Below, in pieces: positions 18,846 to 27,940 of a stretch of 64,000 bases of DNA. Every line of letters begins with the position of its first letter. Position 1 is the stretch's first letter. Below the pieces are notes generated by a model. That model had not been told where the DNA came from. It ran no database searches and worked only from the letters and a program-made list of their open reading frames with translations. The translations under genes and the position numbers were made by a program. The stretch is from Terasakiella pusilla DSM 6293 (lineage in GTDB: Bacteria > Pseudomonadota > Alphaproteobacteria > Rhodospirillales > Terasakiellaceae), in NCBI RefSeq assembly GCF_000688235.1, contig NZ_JHYO01000018.1, forward strand, positions 22,148 through 86,147, read 5' to 3'.

Positions 18846-19266
18846 TCCCTGCAAACCTCTCAATATCACGGGCGCTGACAACCCCTATGATACGTCCCCC
18901 ACCATCTTTGACCGCGATGTGGCGAATACGTTTTTCCGCCATAAAAGACGCCACCCGCTTTAAAGGGTCATCATACTTGCAGAAAATAAGGTCCGCGCAC
19001 ATAAACGAAGAGATCGGCTTTTCAAACGCCTTTAGGTCGTACATGGCAAGATGGTGAATGATATCTCGCTCCGAGACAACCCCTTTGACCTGCCCGTCTG
19101 TGTCGTCCAGATAAACAGCCCCAATTTTATAGTCGTCCATATAAGCAATCAGATCAGTAAGCGAGGCACTGAGCGGACAGGTCAAAATACCCGAACGAGC
19201 GGGATCTTCGTTCTCTTTTAAATCGAGAACGTCTTGGACCCTAGCATATCTTTCAAAATACAGCAT
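18838..19266 (-). CDS. CBS-domain pair protein
   Basis: A 142-aa protein consisting of two tandem CBS motifs (about residues 20-75 and 85-140), each ending in a VVSERDI or VVSARDI stretch. CBS pairs bind adenosyl ligands such as AMP, ATP or SAM and normally regulate partners. No catalytic domain is attached, so it is a stand-alone sensor module. The last eight bases overlap the start of the unrecognised gene downstream. prfB lies 72 bp upstream on the same strand. Confidence 0.88.
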   Translation of the reverse strand: MLYFERYARVQDVLDLKENEDPARSGILTCPLSASLTDLIAYMDDYKIGAVYLDDTDGQVKGVVSERDIIHHLAMYDLKAFEKPISSFMCADLIFCKYDDPLKRVASFMAEKRIRHIAVKDGGGRIIGVVSARDIERFAGNG

Positions 19267-19338
19267 TGCGCGCTCCTTGAACCCACACTTTTAAGCAGGT
19301 ATACTACAAGAAAACGTCAATCAATGCGCTAACTATTT

Positions 19339-20454
19339 TTAATAGTCTTCACTGGCACTTTCGATACGATGGGCAAGCGCCGCCGCCATAAACATATCCA
19401 AATCCCCATCAAGTACAGCCTGAGAGTTCGATGTTTCCACGTTGGTACGCAAATCCTTGATCATCTGATAAGGTTGCAAAACGTAAGAACGGATTTGACG
19501 ACCCCAGCCGATCTCTGTCTTGGCGTCATGCTCCGCCTGCGATTCAGCCTCACGCTTTTGCAGTTCAGCTTCATACAGACGCGCCCGCAACATCTTATAA
19601 GCCGCTGCCCGGTTTTTATGCTGGGAACGATCGTTTTGACACTGCACCACAATCCCTGTGGGAATGTGGGTGATACGGATCGCGGAGTCCGTTTTGTTAA
19701 CGTGCTGCCCCCCCGCACCAGAGGCACGGTAAGTATCAACCCGCAAATCTTTCTCTTCGATCTCAATCTCGATGTTGTCATCAATCTCCGGAGAAACCGA
19801 AACCGCTGCAAAGCTGGTATGACGACGCGCAGAACTGTCAAACGGGGAAATACGAACGAGACGGTGCGTCCCTGTCTCGTTCTTCAGCCAGCCGTAAGCG
19901 TTATGCCCCGCTACCTTGATCGTCACGGATTTAATGCCCGCTTCCTCGCCCGCGGTTTCTTCAAGATATTCGACTTTGTAGCCATGCTGATCGGCCCAAC
20001 GGGTATACATACGCAGCATAATGTTGGCCCAGTCACAAGCTTCCGTCCCCCCGGCACCGGAGTTGATCTCCAAGAAGCAGTTATTCGCATCCGCTTCACC
20101 GGACAACAATGTTTCAATTTCCTGCTTGGCGGCGCGTTCTTTCAGGACAGCCAAAGCTTCTTCAGCTTCTTTTACCGTATCCGCATCTTCTTCCAACTCC
20201 CCCATTTCGATGAAGGCGATATTATCCTCCAGCTCCTGCTCGGACGCTTCCAGGCCTTTGATCCCGCTTTCAAGGCGCGTACGCTCTTTCATCAGGTCTT
20301 GTGCCTTTTTGGGGTCGTTCCACAGATCCGGGTCTTCGCTCAGCGCGTTCAGTTCTTCCAGACGGCGAACCGCATTGTCATAGTCCAAATGCTTGCGCAA
20401 TAGGCTTAAGGATTTACGAATTTCTTCGACCTGGGTTTCGATTTCCGCACGCAT
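19339..20454 (-). CDS. prfB: Peptide chain release factor 2
   Basis: A 371-aa class I release factor that recognises UGA and UAA. The peptidyl-tRNA hydrolysis motif GGQ is in RASGAGGQHVNKTDSAIR. The stop-codon recognition tripeptide SPF is in RISPFDSSARRHTSF. The reading frame is continuous from the ATG at 20452-20454, so the in-frame UGA autoregulatory frameshift known in many bacteria is absent, as is common in alphaproteobacteria. It lies downstream of the PBP gene on the same strand, 69 bp apart. Confidence 0.97.
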   Translation of the reverse strand: MRAEIETQVEEIRKSLSLLRKHLDYDNAVRRLEELNALSEDPDLWNDPKKAQDLMKERTRLESGIKGLEASEQELEDNIAFIEMGELEEDADTVKEAEEALAVLKERAAKQEIETLLSGEADANNCFLEINSGAGGTEACDWANIMLRMYTRWADQHGYKVEYLEETAGEEAGIKSVTIKVAGHNAYGWLKNETGTHRLVRISPFDSSARRHTSFAAVSVSPEIDDNIEIEIEEKDLRVDTYRASGAGGQHVNKTDSAIRITHIPTGIVVQCQNDRSQHKNRAAAYKMLRARLYEAELQKREAESQAEHDAKTEIGWGRQIRSYVLQPYQMIKDLRTNVETSNSQAVLDGDLDMFMAAALAHRIESASEDY

Positions 20455-20523
20455 GGTATGACTTCTTCCTGATTAAAAATGCAAAACGAGATTGTGGGTA
20501 TTTAAACCCAATCGCTGTGCGGG

Positions 20524-22959
20524 TCAATACAGACCGCTTCCCGTTTCAACAACAGCTGGTGCAACAACCTTTTCATTGCTTTGCCCGTCCAGCACGGCAT
20601 TACTTTCACTTGGCGACGTGCCGAGCTTAAATGCTTCCCAGATAACGTTGGTATCGTGGAGTTGAGCATCCTGACCTGTACGGGCGTTCACACGTACCAG
20701 CCGAATGCCATTAGGGATACGGAAAGGTGTTGCGGGTTGATCGGCTAAGGCTTCCTGCATAAAATCACGGAAAATCGGTGCGGCAGCAGACGCCCCTTGC
20801 TCGCGCTTACCCAACGAAATCGGATTATCAAAGCCCACAAACACCCCCACGACCAGATCAGGACTAAAGCCCATAAACCACGCATCACGGCTTTCGTTTG
20901 TTGTCCCTGTTTTACCGCCCAATGGCTTGCCAACCGCAGCGACACGACGTCCCGTACCACGTTCCACGGTCCCTTCAAGGATAGACACCATCTGATAGGC
21001 GCTTTCCTCACTGGTTACACTTTCACGGTTGTCAACGATGGTCGGCACGACTTCGTCACCAGTCCATTGCATGGCCATACAGCCGTTACATTCGCGCGTA
21101 TCATGCTTAAACACGGTCACGCCATCACGGTTCTGGATACGGTCAATCAGGGTAGGCGTAATGCTTTTACCGCCATTAACGATCATCCCGTAAGCCGTGG
21201 AAAGATCAATCAATTTGGTTTCCCCGGCCCCTAACGCCATGGACAGAACTTCCGGCAAATCTTTCGTGATGCCGAAACGCCGTGCATATTCACTCACAAC
21301 GTCCGGTCCCAATGTCTGTGCCAAACGAACGGTCATCAGGTTTCGTGATTTCTCAATCCCCAAACGCATGGTGGACGGACCATAAAAACGGTTGGTGTAG
21401 TTGTCCGGTCGCCATTTCGGCTGCCCCGGCCCTTGGTCCAACACAAACGGTGCATCAAGGATCAACGTGGATGGCGTGTAGCCATGATCCAGTGCCGCCA
21501 GATAAACAAATGGCTTAAACGCAGACCCTGGCTGACGGTTAGCCTGTGTCGCGCGGTTAAACTGGCTCATATCATAGTCGTAGCCGCCAACCATGGCCAA
21601 CACACGCCCGGTATGCGGATCAAGCGCCACAATCGCGCCCTGCACATCCGGCAACTGACGAAGTGCAAAGGTGTTAGGCTGGTATTTATTACCTTTTTCC
21701 GTTTCCGTCACCGGCATCACCCAGATCACATCACCTTTATTCAAGGCATCCGGCGGATTTTTCAGGCTTGCCCCAACCCGCTGACCTTCAATCCACGGGC
21801 GCGCCCATTTCATCTCAGCAAACGGAATGACACCTTGACTCCCATCTTTCAAACCGATGGTAACATCAGCTTTGTGCAATTCCAGCACCATTGCCATTTG
21901 CCAAGCATCCGGCGCCCCTTTTTGCGGGGTAACCTGTTGCAGGGCATCTTGCCAGCCCAAGGTGGTTTCCACATTTTTAATCGGCCCGCGCCAGCCATGG
22001 CGACGATCATAAGCCTCTAACCCTTGCTGCAACGTACGTTGCGCGACTTCCTGCAATTTGGGATCAACGGTGGAATGGACGGACAAGCCACCTTTATACA
22101 GCTTATCTTCGCCATACATATCCACCAACTGACGACGAATTTCTTCTGCAAAATATGGCGCTTCCACCACTTCTGTCTCGGAACGCGATTCAACGGTCAA
22201 AGGATCTTTTTTTGCTTCCTCTGCTTCTGCAGGTGTGATCACCCCTTCAATCGCCATACGATCAATGACCCAGTTCCGGCGTTCAACAGCTTTTGCCGTT
22301 TTACGGGTTGGGTGATAGTTGTTTGGTGCTTTAGGCAAGGCGGCAAGATAGGCCGTTTCCGCGATGCTCAGTTCCCCCAAAGATTTATTGAAGTAGTTGA
22401 GCGCAGCAGCCGCCACACCATACGACCCATACCCCAGATAGATTTCGTTGAGATAAAGCTCGATGATCCGGTCTTTGGTGAGCGCCTGTTCAATGCGGAG
22501 CGCCAAAATCGCCTCTTTGATTTTGCGAACATAAGACACTTCGTTCGTCAGCAAAAAGTTCTTGGCAACCTGTTGGGTGATCGTAGAAGCCCCGACCAGA
22601 CGGCGGCCTTTCCCCAGATTTTTAAGGTTAATCACCACAGCTCGGGCCACACCCATCGGATCAATACCACTGTGTTGATAAAAATTCTTGTCTTCCGCTG
22701 CTAAAAACGTCCCGACGACCCGCTGCGGGATCGCCTTGATTGGCACGAACACACGGTTTTCAATTGCATATTCTGCCAACAATTGCCCGTCACCGGCATG
22801 CACGCGTGTCATCACCGGTGGTTCATAATCTTTCAGTTGGGTGTAATCCGGCAAGCCTTTGCCATAATGATAGAACCCATAGAGGACTCCCCCTGCCGCC
22901 AAGATCGCCAAGAAAAGAAAGAGACCTAAAAGACCACCAATAATTTTTAAGATTTTCAA
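20524..22959 (-). CDS. mrcA: Class A penicillin-binding protein 1A
   Basis: An 811-aa bifunctional peptidoglycan synthase anchored by an N-terminal membrane helix (about 5-28). The glycosyltransferase domain (about 55-230) includes EDKNFYQHSGIDP and ASTITQQVAKNFLL. An OB-like insert follows. The transpeptidase domain carries the nucleophile S479 in PGSAFKPF and the KTG triad at K683 (GGKTGTTNES). The C-terminal tail is low complexity. Length and order match PBP1A of proteobacteria. It lies 101 bp downstream of the amidase gene with a perfect hairpin in between. Confidence 0.95.
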   Translation of the reverse strand: MKILKIIGGLLGLFLFLAILAAGGVLYGFYHYGKGLPDYTQLKDYEPPVMTRVHAGDGQLLAEYAIENRVFVPIKAIPQRVVGTFLAAEDKNFYQHSGIDPMGVARAVVINLKNLGKGRRLVGASTITQQVAKNFLLTNEVSYVRKIKEAILALRIEQALTKDRIIELYLNEIYLGYGSYGVAAAALNYFNKSLGELSIAETAYLAALPKAPNNYHPTRKTAKAVERRNWVIDRMAIEGVITPAEAEEAKKDPLTVESRSETEVVEAPYFAEEIRRQLVDMYGEDKLYKGGLSVHSTVDPKLQEVAQRTLQQGLEAYDRRHGWRGPIKNVETTLGWQDALQQVTPQKGAPDAWQMAMVLELHKADVTIGLKDGSQGVIPFAEMKWARPWIEGQRVGASLKNPPDALNKGDVIWVMPVTETEKGNKYQPNTFALRQLPDVQGAIVALDPHTGRVLAMVGGYDYDMSQFNRATQANRQPGSAFKPFVYLAALDHGYTPSTLILDAPFVLDQGPGQPKWRPDNYTNRFYGPSTMRLGIEKSRNLMTVRLAQTLGPDVVSEYARRFGITKDLPEVLSMALGAGETKLIDLSTAYGMIVNGGKSITPTLIDRIQNRDGVTVFKHDTRECNGCMAMQWTGDEVVPTIVDNRESVTSEESAYQMVSILEGTVERGTGRRVAAVGKPLGGKTGTTNESRDAWFMGFSPDLVVGVFVGFDNPISLGKREQGASAAAPIFRDFMQEALADQPATPFRIPNGIRLVRVNARTGQDAQLHDTNVIWEAFKLGTSPSESNAVLDGQSNEKVVAPAVVETGSGLY

Positions 22960-23009
22960 CGTGCTTGCCTTAATTTTTTACCAACAGAGACCTGTTATAG
23001 AAGTGCAGT

Positions 23010-23042
23010 ATACCCAAATGAACCTGTTTGTCATTTGGGTAT
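23010..23042. repeat. Perfect 12-bp hairpin between amidase and PBP genes
   Basis: ATACCCAAATGA (23010-23021) pairs without mismatch with TCATTTGGGTAT (23031-23042) around a 9-nt loop. Neither strand has a following T-run, so this is not a standard rho-independent terminator. It may be an mRNA-stabilising or processing hairpin between two co-directional cell-wall genes. Confidence 0.7.
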
Positions 23043-23060
23043 CACAAAATAACGGCAGAT

Positions 23061-24341
23061 TTATGAACGATTGGCTTCTTCAATCCGGTTGAAGTAACGG
23101 TTAATAGACGTTTTGATCGTTTCCGCCAGTTTTGTGCGATGAGATTTGGAACGCAACGCCCGTTCATCATACTTGTTGGACAAGAATCCAAGCTCGATCA
23201 ACACAGCCGGCACGTCTGGTGCCTTAAGTACTGCAAAGCCGGCAAAACGGTGCGGATTACGCAGCACCTTGCTGGAAGTTGACAGGTCCTTCACCAACGT
23301 CTCGGCAAACCGGGACGATTGATTTTTGGTATCACGCTGCGCCATATCCAGCAAAATAAAACTGAGATCGTCTGATGTGGAAGTCAAATCAAACCCTGCA
23401 ATCAAATCAGCCTTATTCTCACGATCCGCAAGGGCTTGGGCCTCCTTGTCCGAGGCACGCTCTGACAGGGTGTAAACCGATGCCCCGCGCACCCCCCGAT
23501 CCTTAAACGTATCGGCATGCAGCGAAATAAACAGGTCAGCCCCTGCCCGTCTGGCGATCGCTGTACGTTCCCGTAGCGGAATAAAGACATCGCGATCACG
23601 GGTCATCACGACTTTATAGCGCCCCGTGCGTTCCAGTTTGTCGCGGAGTTCACGGGCAATGGCTAGCGTAATATGTTTCTCATACGATCCGCTTACACCG
23701 CTTGCGCCCGGATCAACTCCGCCATGACCGGCATCCAGAACCACAACATGCTTGCTGCTTTTATTCGGTTTTTTCGGCGGGGTCATCACAGGGACACGGG
23801 CCTGTTCCACATTACCCTGCACGTTTGGTGCGGCAGCGGCACTGACAGAGGCAGGCGTTGGATACTCCGCCGGTTTCATCATTGCCATAAAATTGGCACG
23901 GCTGGTCGGCACAAGATCCATGACAAAACGCCAGTTTTTAACCTGTCCACGCGGTGCCAGCATCATGGTGTTTTTGATCTGTACCGGCGACTTTGCATCC
24001 AGCACAATGCGGGAAACGCCGGTCTTAAACAAACCATAACGAAAACCGCTTAGCGCCCCGTACATGCGGGGATTAAACCCTTTGGGCAGTTGCCAGGCCA
24101 ATTCCGGAAAATCCACAACAACGCGATACGGGTCAGCCAATGTCGTCAGGTTAAATTCAACCTGATCACTCAGTTCCATTACAAAACGGGTGTAATCGGG
24201 GTGTTCCCCAATACGCACACTTTGGACCACTGGCATCAGCCCGTCCTGCGCCGGACTCTCCTTAAAGAATCCAAAAACGCAAACAAGCACCAGTAACAGT
24301 TTGAAAACAGGTGTTATTATGGAATTGTGTCTGAACATCAC
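23061..24341 (-). CDS. N-acetylmuramoyl-L-alanine amidase (AMIN + amidase_3)
   Basis: A 426-aa exported zinc amidase that cleaves the amide between MurNAc and L-Ala during cell separation. A signal peptide covers about residues 10-31 (cleavage near SPAQD). An AMIN localisation domain follows (about 38-145), then a Pro/Ala-rich linker. The amidase_3 catalytic domain (about 198-420) has zinc ligands H206 (DAGHGGVDPGA), E221 and H275 (SLHAD). It is an AmiC-type protein. It is the first gene of a cell-wall stretch with mrcA and is divergent from rne. Confidence 0.93.
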   Translation of the reverse strand: MMFRHNSIITPVFKLLLVLVCVFGFFKESPAQDGLMPVVQSVRIGEHPDYTRFVMELSDQVEFNLTTLADPYRVVVDFPELAWQLPKGFNPRMYGALSGFRYGLFKTGVSRIVLDAKSPVQIKNTMMLAPRGQVKNWRFVMDLVPTSRANFMAMMKPAEYPTPASVSAAAAPNVQGNVEQARVPVMTPPKKPNKSSKHVVVLDAGHGGVDPGASGVSGSYEKHITLAIARELRDKLERTGRYKVVMTRDRDVFIPLRERTAIARRAGADLFISLHADTFKDRGVRGASVYTLSERASDKEAQALADRENKADLIAGFDLTSTSDDLSFILLDMAQRDTKNQSSRFAETLVKDLSTSSKVLRNPHRFAGFAVLKAPDVPAVLIELGFLSNKYDERALRSKSHRTKLAETIKTSINRYFNRIEEANRS

Positions 24342-24899
24342 GGCATCAATTTTATTTACAACATAATCGCAATATCGCCAGCGACTCCTTTGATTTACTC
24401 CATTTTCCCCTCTATTCGCAAGTAGAGAATAACTGGGGTATAAAAGATAAAATGAAAGAAAAATCGCTATTGGACCTATAAGAGCATTGTGTAATTAATT
24501 TCCTACCGTTATGTTAACGACCGCGTGAAAAAGCGCTCTTATCTGTAAAAGTTTCCGATGTGTGGGGTACAGTCCTTGTTTCTCCACTTTATATTCAACG
24601 ACCGGAAAAGTTAATCAGCCCTGAGTTCACGCCGATTTGACGCAATATTGATTGTGCAAACGCAGCGCTTGAAACGACTATTGATACTATATTCGAGGTT
24701 TTGATGCTGGCAAGAGCAGACCATAACACCAAAACGGCTGACAGAAAATGTTCTGTGCATCCCTTTGGCATGGGCGCCGCCAGTATTTCGACCATTTATT
24801 TTTCTACAAAATATCGCAGTCTCACGTCATCGGGTTCAGCTTGTTATTTCTTACGCTCCCCTAACAGACTGGTCACTGCACACTGGAGTTACAAGCCTA
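24342..24899 (+). promoter_or_regulatory. 558-bp gene-free region, probable rne leader
   Basis: No convincing gene is seen between the amidase and rne. A long 5' untranslated leader is known for rne in enterobacteria, where it mediates autoregulation, and the size here fits such a role. An 8-bp inverted repeat (ATAAGAGC at 24478-24485 and GCTCTTAT at 24535-24542) spans a 49-nt loop. A TTGACG at 24637-24642 could be a -35 but has no good -10. An ATG at 24765 in frame with rne would add 45 residues without similarity to RNase E and is rejected as start. Confidence 0.45.
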
Positions 24900-27620
24900 A
24901 TGGCAACCAAACGCATGTTAATCGATGCGACGCATCCGGAAGAGACCCGGGTCGTCGTCGTCGATGGAAATCGTCTGAACGAACTTGAATTTGAATCTGC
25001 TTCACGCAAACAACTCAAAGGCAATATCTATCTCGCTAAAGTCACTCGTGTAGAACCCAGCCTGCAGGCCGCCTTTGTTGAATATGGCGGCAATCGACAC
25101 GGCTTTTTGGCGTTCAACGAGATTCACCCGGACTACTATCAAATCCCGGTTTCCGACCGTGAAGAATTTGAAGCCGATCTGGAAGATGACAACGACGAGC
25201 TGGACGCAAAACCAGAAGACGACGTTGAAGAAAGCGGCGCGGACGATAGCGATCAGGTGGAACATATCCGCCCTCATTACCGCAACCAACGCCGTTACAA
25301 AATTCAGGAAGTCATCAAGAAGCGCCAGATCATTCTGGTACAGGTGGTTAAGGAAGAACGCGGCAATAAAGGCGCGGCCCTGACGACCTATCTGTCTTTG
25401 GCTGGTCGTTATTGCGTCCTGATGCCAAACACGGATAAAGGTGGCGGGATTTCCCGTAAAATCTCCAACGCTAAAGACCGTAAGCGTTTGAAATCTGTTC
25501 TTTCCGAACTGTCTATCCCAAAAGGAACAGCCGTGATCGTAAGAACGGCTGGGGCGGAACGTTCCAAAGCGGAGATCAAACGCGACTTTGAATATCTGAT
25601 GCGCCTGTGGTCCAACATTCGTGATGTGACGCTGCAAAGTCAGGCCCCTTCATTAATTTATGAAGAAGCCAACCTGATCAAACGCTCCATCCGCGATATG
25701 TACAGCCGCGACATCGACGAAGTACTGGTCGAAGGTGAAGAAGGCTACCGCACAGCTAAGGACTTCATGAAGATGTTGATCCCCAGTCATGCAAAAAAGG
25801 TTCAGCCTTATCGTGATGAAACGCAAATCCCGCTGTATCACCGCTATCAGGTAGAAGGGCAGCTGGATGCGATGCACAGCCCGATCGTGCAACTTCCCTC
25901 CGGCGGTTATATCGTCATCAACCCAACCGAAGCCTTGGTTGCGATTGACGTAAACTCCGGTCGTTCAACAAAAGAACGCAACATTGAGGAAACAGCCCTC
26001 AAGACAAACATCGAAGCGGCCGACGAAATCGCACGCTCCTTACGTCTTCGTGATCTTGCGGGTCTTGTAGTTGTCGACTTCATCGATATGGAGATCTCAC
26101 GCAACCAGGCCGCTGTTGAACGCCGCATCAAGGATGCGATGAAGAATGATCGCGCCCGTATCCAAATCGGTCGTATCAGCCCGTTTGGCCTGCTGGAGAT
26201 GTCACGTCAACGCCTGCGTCCAAGCTTTACGGAAACAAGTACACATACCTGCCACGTCTGTCAGGGCACAGGGGTCACACGTTCGCTTGAATCAACTGTT
26301 CTACATGTCCTGCGCGTGATTGAAGAAGAAGGCATCCGCCGTCGTTCCGAAGAAGTGATCGTGCATGTACCGAACGAGGTAGCACTTTACATCCTCAACC
26401 AAAAGCGTACCCAGTTGGCAGCCATTGAACAACGCTACCAAATGCAGGTTCAACTTTCTGGCGATGACACATTGATCGCACCGGCCTACCGTCTGGAGCG
26501 CCTGAAGACCAAGCAAGGCGGCGACGCAGTCGTCGTGCGTCCCTTAGGTCCGGAAGATTCAACACAGTTTGAAAATATCAAAAGTGAAGTTCTGGAAAAC
26601 AACGACGAAGATCAAGAAGGCGATGGTCGCAAGCGCCGCCGCCGCCGCCGTGGTCGTCGTCGTAAGTCCGATAACCAGACGGACGAGATGGATGCAGAGA
26701 TCATCGAAAACGAGGAAGAACTTTCCGAAGAAGACGATGATGAAGATAAACCGCGCAAACGTCGCCGCCGTGGCAAACGCGGTGGTCGCCGTCGCACACG
26801 CCGCAACCCGGACGATGAGACGGATCTGGATGGCGAAGACCTATCTGATGAGGACAGAGCTTACGATGAGTCATCAGAAGAGGAAGAAGCGGGTGAGCAG
26901 CCTGAGCGCGAAGAAGGTGAAGACAAGCCAAGACGTCGTCCGCGTCGCCGTGGCATGCGTCGCCGTCGTCCCGACACAGAGGAAACGGCTGACGTAAGTA
27001 CTGAAGTCGCTGCAGAAGTAAGTTCTCCTTCTGACGACACAGTAGCTGAAGCCCCTGCCCCTGCGCCAGAAGCATCTGTTAAAACAGCAACCGTCGAGGA
27101 AGAAGCAGCACCGGCACAAGAAGAGGCGCCGAAACCGCGTCGTCGGACACGTGCAAAGCCTGCTGCAAAAGCCGAAGCGGCTGATACTGCCGAAACTTCA
27201 CAAGAAGCAACAGCAGACGTTGCAGAAGAAGCACCGAAAAAACCGCGTACACGCCGTCGGGCTGCCCCGAAAGCCAAAGCCGCTGTAACGGATGAAGCGA
27301 CTTCTGTTGACGCTGCTGAAGCAAGCGAAGAAACCAAGCCAACCCGCCGCCCGACACGTCGTCGCACGACAAAGGCAGCGGAGGGTACACCTGACGCAAC
27401 AGAAGATAAGCCGAAGCCAGCCCCGCGCAGACGCGCAGCCGCTAAAGCCGATTCTGTCGCATCTGAGCCGAAGAAGGAAGAAGCGAAAGCCGAACCTAAA
27501 GCGCCAGAAGTGGAAACAAAGGTTGTTGCCACAACAGCAGTAACCGTAAAATCAAGTGACGGCAGCCTTGAGGAAGTCACTGAAGATAAACCAAAACGTA
27601 AAGGTTGGTGGAGCCGTTAA
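24900..27620 (+). CDS. rne: Ribonuclease E
   Basis: A 906-aa endoribonuclease, the scaffold of the RNA degradosome. The start at 24900 (MATKRMLID) has a GGAG about 10 nt upstream. The S1 domain (about 35-190) is interrupted by a highly acidic insertion. The catalytic Mg ligands are D350 (AIDVNSGRS) and D393 (VVDFIDME), and the Zn-link cysteines are C451 and C454 (CHVCQGTG). The region from about residue 570 to the end is unstructured, with alternating Arg-rich and Glu/Ala-rich blocks. It presumably binds RNA and degradosome partners, as in other alphaproteobacteria. Confidence 0.95.
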   Translation: MATKRMLIDATHPEETRVVVVDGNRLNELEFESASRKQLKGNIYLAKVTRVEPSLQAAFVEYGGNRHGFLAFNEIHPDYYQIPVSDREEFEADLEDDNDELDAKPEDDVEESGADDSDQVEHIRPHYRNQRRYKIQEVIKKRQIILVQVVKEERGNKGAALTTYLSLAGRYCVLMPNTDKGGGISRKISNAKDRKRLKSVLSELSIPKGTAVIVRTAGAERSKAEIKRDFEYLMRLWSNIRDVTLQSQAPSLIYEEANLIKRSIRDMYSRDIDEVLVEGEEGYRTAKDFMKMLIPSHAKKVQPYRDETQIPLYHRYQVEGQLDAMHSPIVQLPSGGYIVINPTEALVAIDVNSGRSTKERNIEETALKTNIEAADEIARSLRLRDLAGLVVVDFIDMEISRNQAAVERRIKDAMKNDRARIQIGRISPFGLLEMSRQRLRPSFTETSTHTCHVCQGTGVTRSLESTVLHVLRVIEEEGIRRRSEEVIVHVPNEVALYILNQKRTQLAAIEQRYQMQVQLSGDDTLIAPAYRLERLKTKQGGDAVVVRPLGPEDSTQFENIKSEVLENNDEDQEGDGRKRRRRRRGRRRKSDNQTDEMDAEIIENEEELSEEDDDEDKPRKRRRRGKRGGRRRTRRNPDDETDLDGEDLSDEDRAYDESSEEEEAGEQPEREEGEDKPRRRPRRRGMRRRRPDTEETADVSTEVAAEVSSPSDDTVAEAPAPAPEASVKTATVEEEAAPAQEEAPKPRRRTRAKPAAKAEAADTAETSQEATADVAEEAPKKPRTRRRAAPKAKAAVTDEATSVDAAEASEETKPTRRPTRRRTTKAAEGTPDATEDKPKPAPRRRAAAKADSVASEPKKEEAKAEPKAPEVETKVVATTAVTVKSSDGSLEEVTEDKPKRKGWWSR

Positions 27621-27644
27621 GGCAAATCAACCAATATAAAGTAT

Positions 27645-27682
27645 AAGGCCGGATACCTGAAAATGGTATCCGGCCTTTTTTA
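27645..27682 (+). terminator. Strong rho-independent terminator after rne
   Basis: AAGGCCGGATACC (27645-27657) pairs perfectly with GGTATCCGGCCTT (27665-27677) around a 7-nt loop and is followed by a T-run. Confidence 0.95.
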
Positions 27683-27774
27683 ATTTGATTTCCCGTAATA
27701 CTTCAGGTTAAAGTACACAAAAAATATGCTATTGAGACGCGTCCGACGACAACACTTTATTTTCGGAATATGAG

Positions 27775-27933
27775 ATGTCTACAAAGATCAAATGCGGCGA
27801 CTGCGTACACTGTGAAAAGTGTCACCTCTTTCAACAGATCAAGGGATTTACAGATTTCCCCAGCTTTACAAAAAACGCGCTGAACAGATGCGACTGGTAC
27901 TCTTTACACAAGACCACCAGCCCGCACCCCTGA
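27775..27933 (+). CDS. 52-aa cysteine-rich small protein
   Basis: An open frame of 52 codons plus TGA, shorter than usual annotation limits. Residues 7-16 read CGDCVHCEKC, two CxxC pairs separated by two residues, and a fifth cysteine follows at 39 (RCDWY). This pattern suggests a small zinc-ribbon or Fe-S-like fold. The frame starts at ATG 27775 with a GGA-like AATATGAG stretch before it. It lies between the rne terminator and the convergent aminotransferase, whose end is 7 bp away. It has no recognised family. Coding status rests on the ordered cysteines and the intact frame. Confidence 0.6.
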   Translation: MSTKIKCGDCVHCEKCHLFQQIKGFTDFPSFTKNALNRCDWYSLHKTTSPHP

Positions 27934-27940
27934 TCTATCC

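Noticed and set aside
19369..20403. 344-aa open frame antisense to prfB
   Set aside because: It lies wholly inside the well-supported prfB gene, has no recognisable domain and a cysteine/phenylalanine-rich composition typical of a shadow frame.
24765..24899. Upstream extension of rne from an earlier ATG
   Set aside because: The 45 extra residues have no similarity to RNase E, and the ATG at 24900 has a proper GGAG and the family N-terminus.
26631..27600. Arg-codon and Glu-codon repeats at the end of rne as a possible minisatellite
   Set aside because: The repetition is at the amino-acid level, with varied codons. It fits the disordered C-terminal region of RNase E rather than a DNA repeat.
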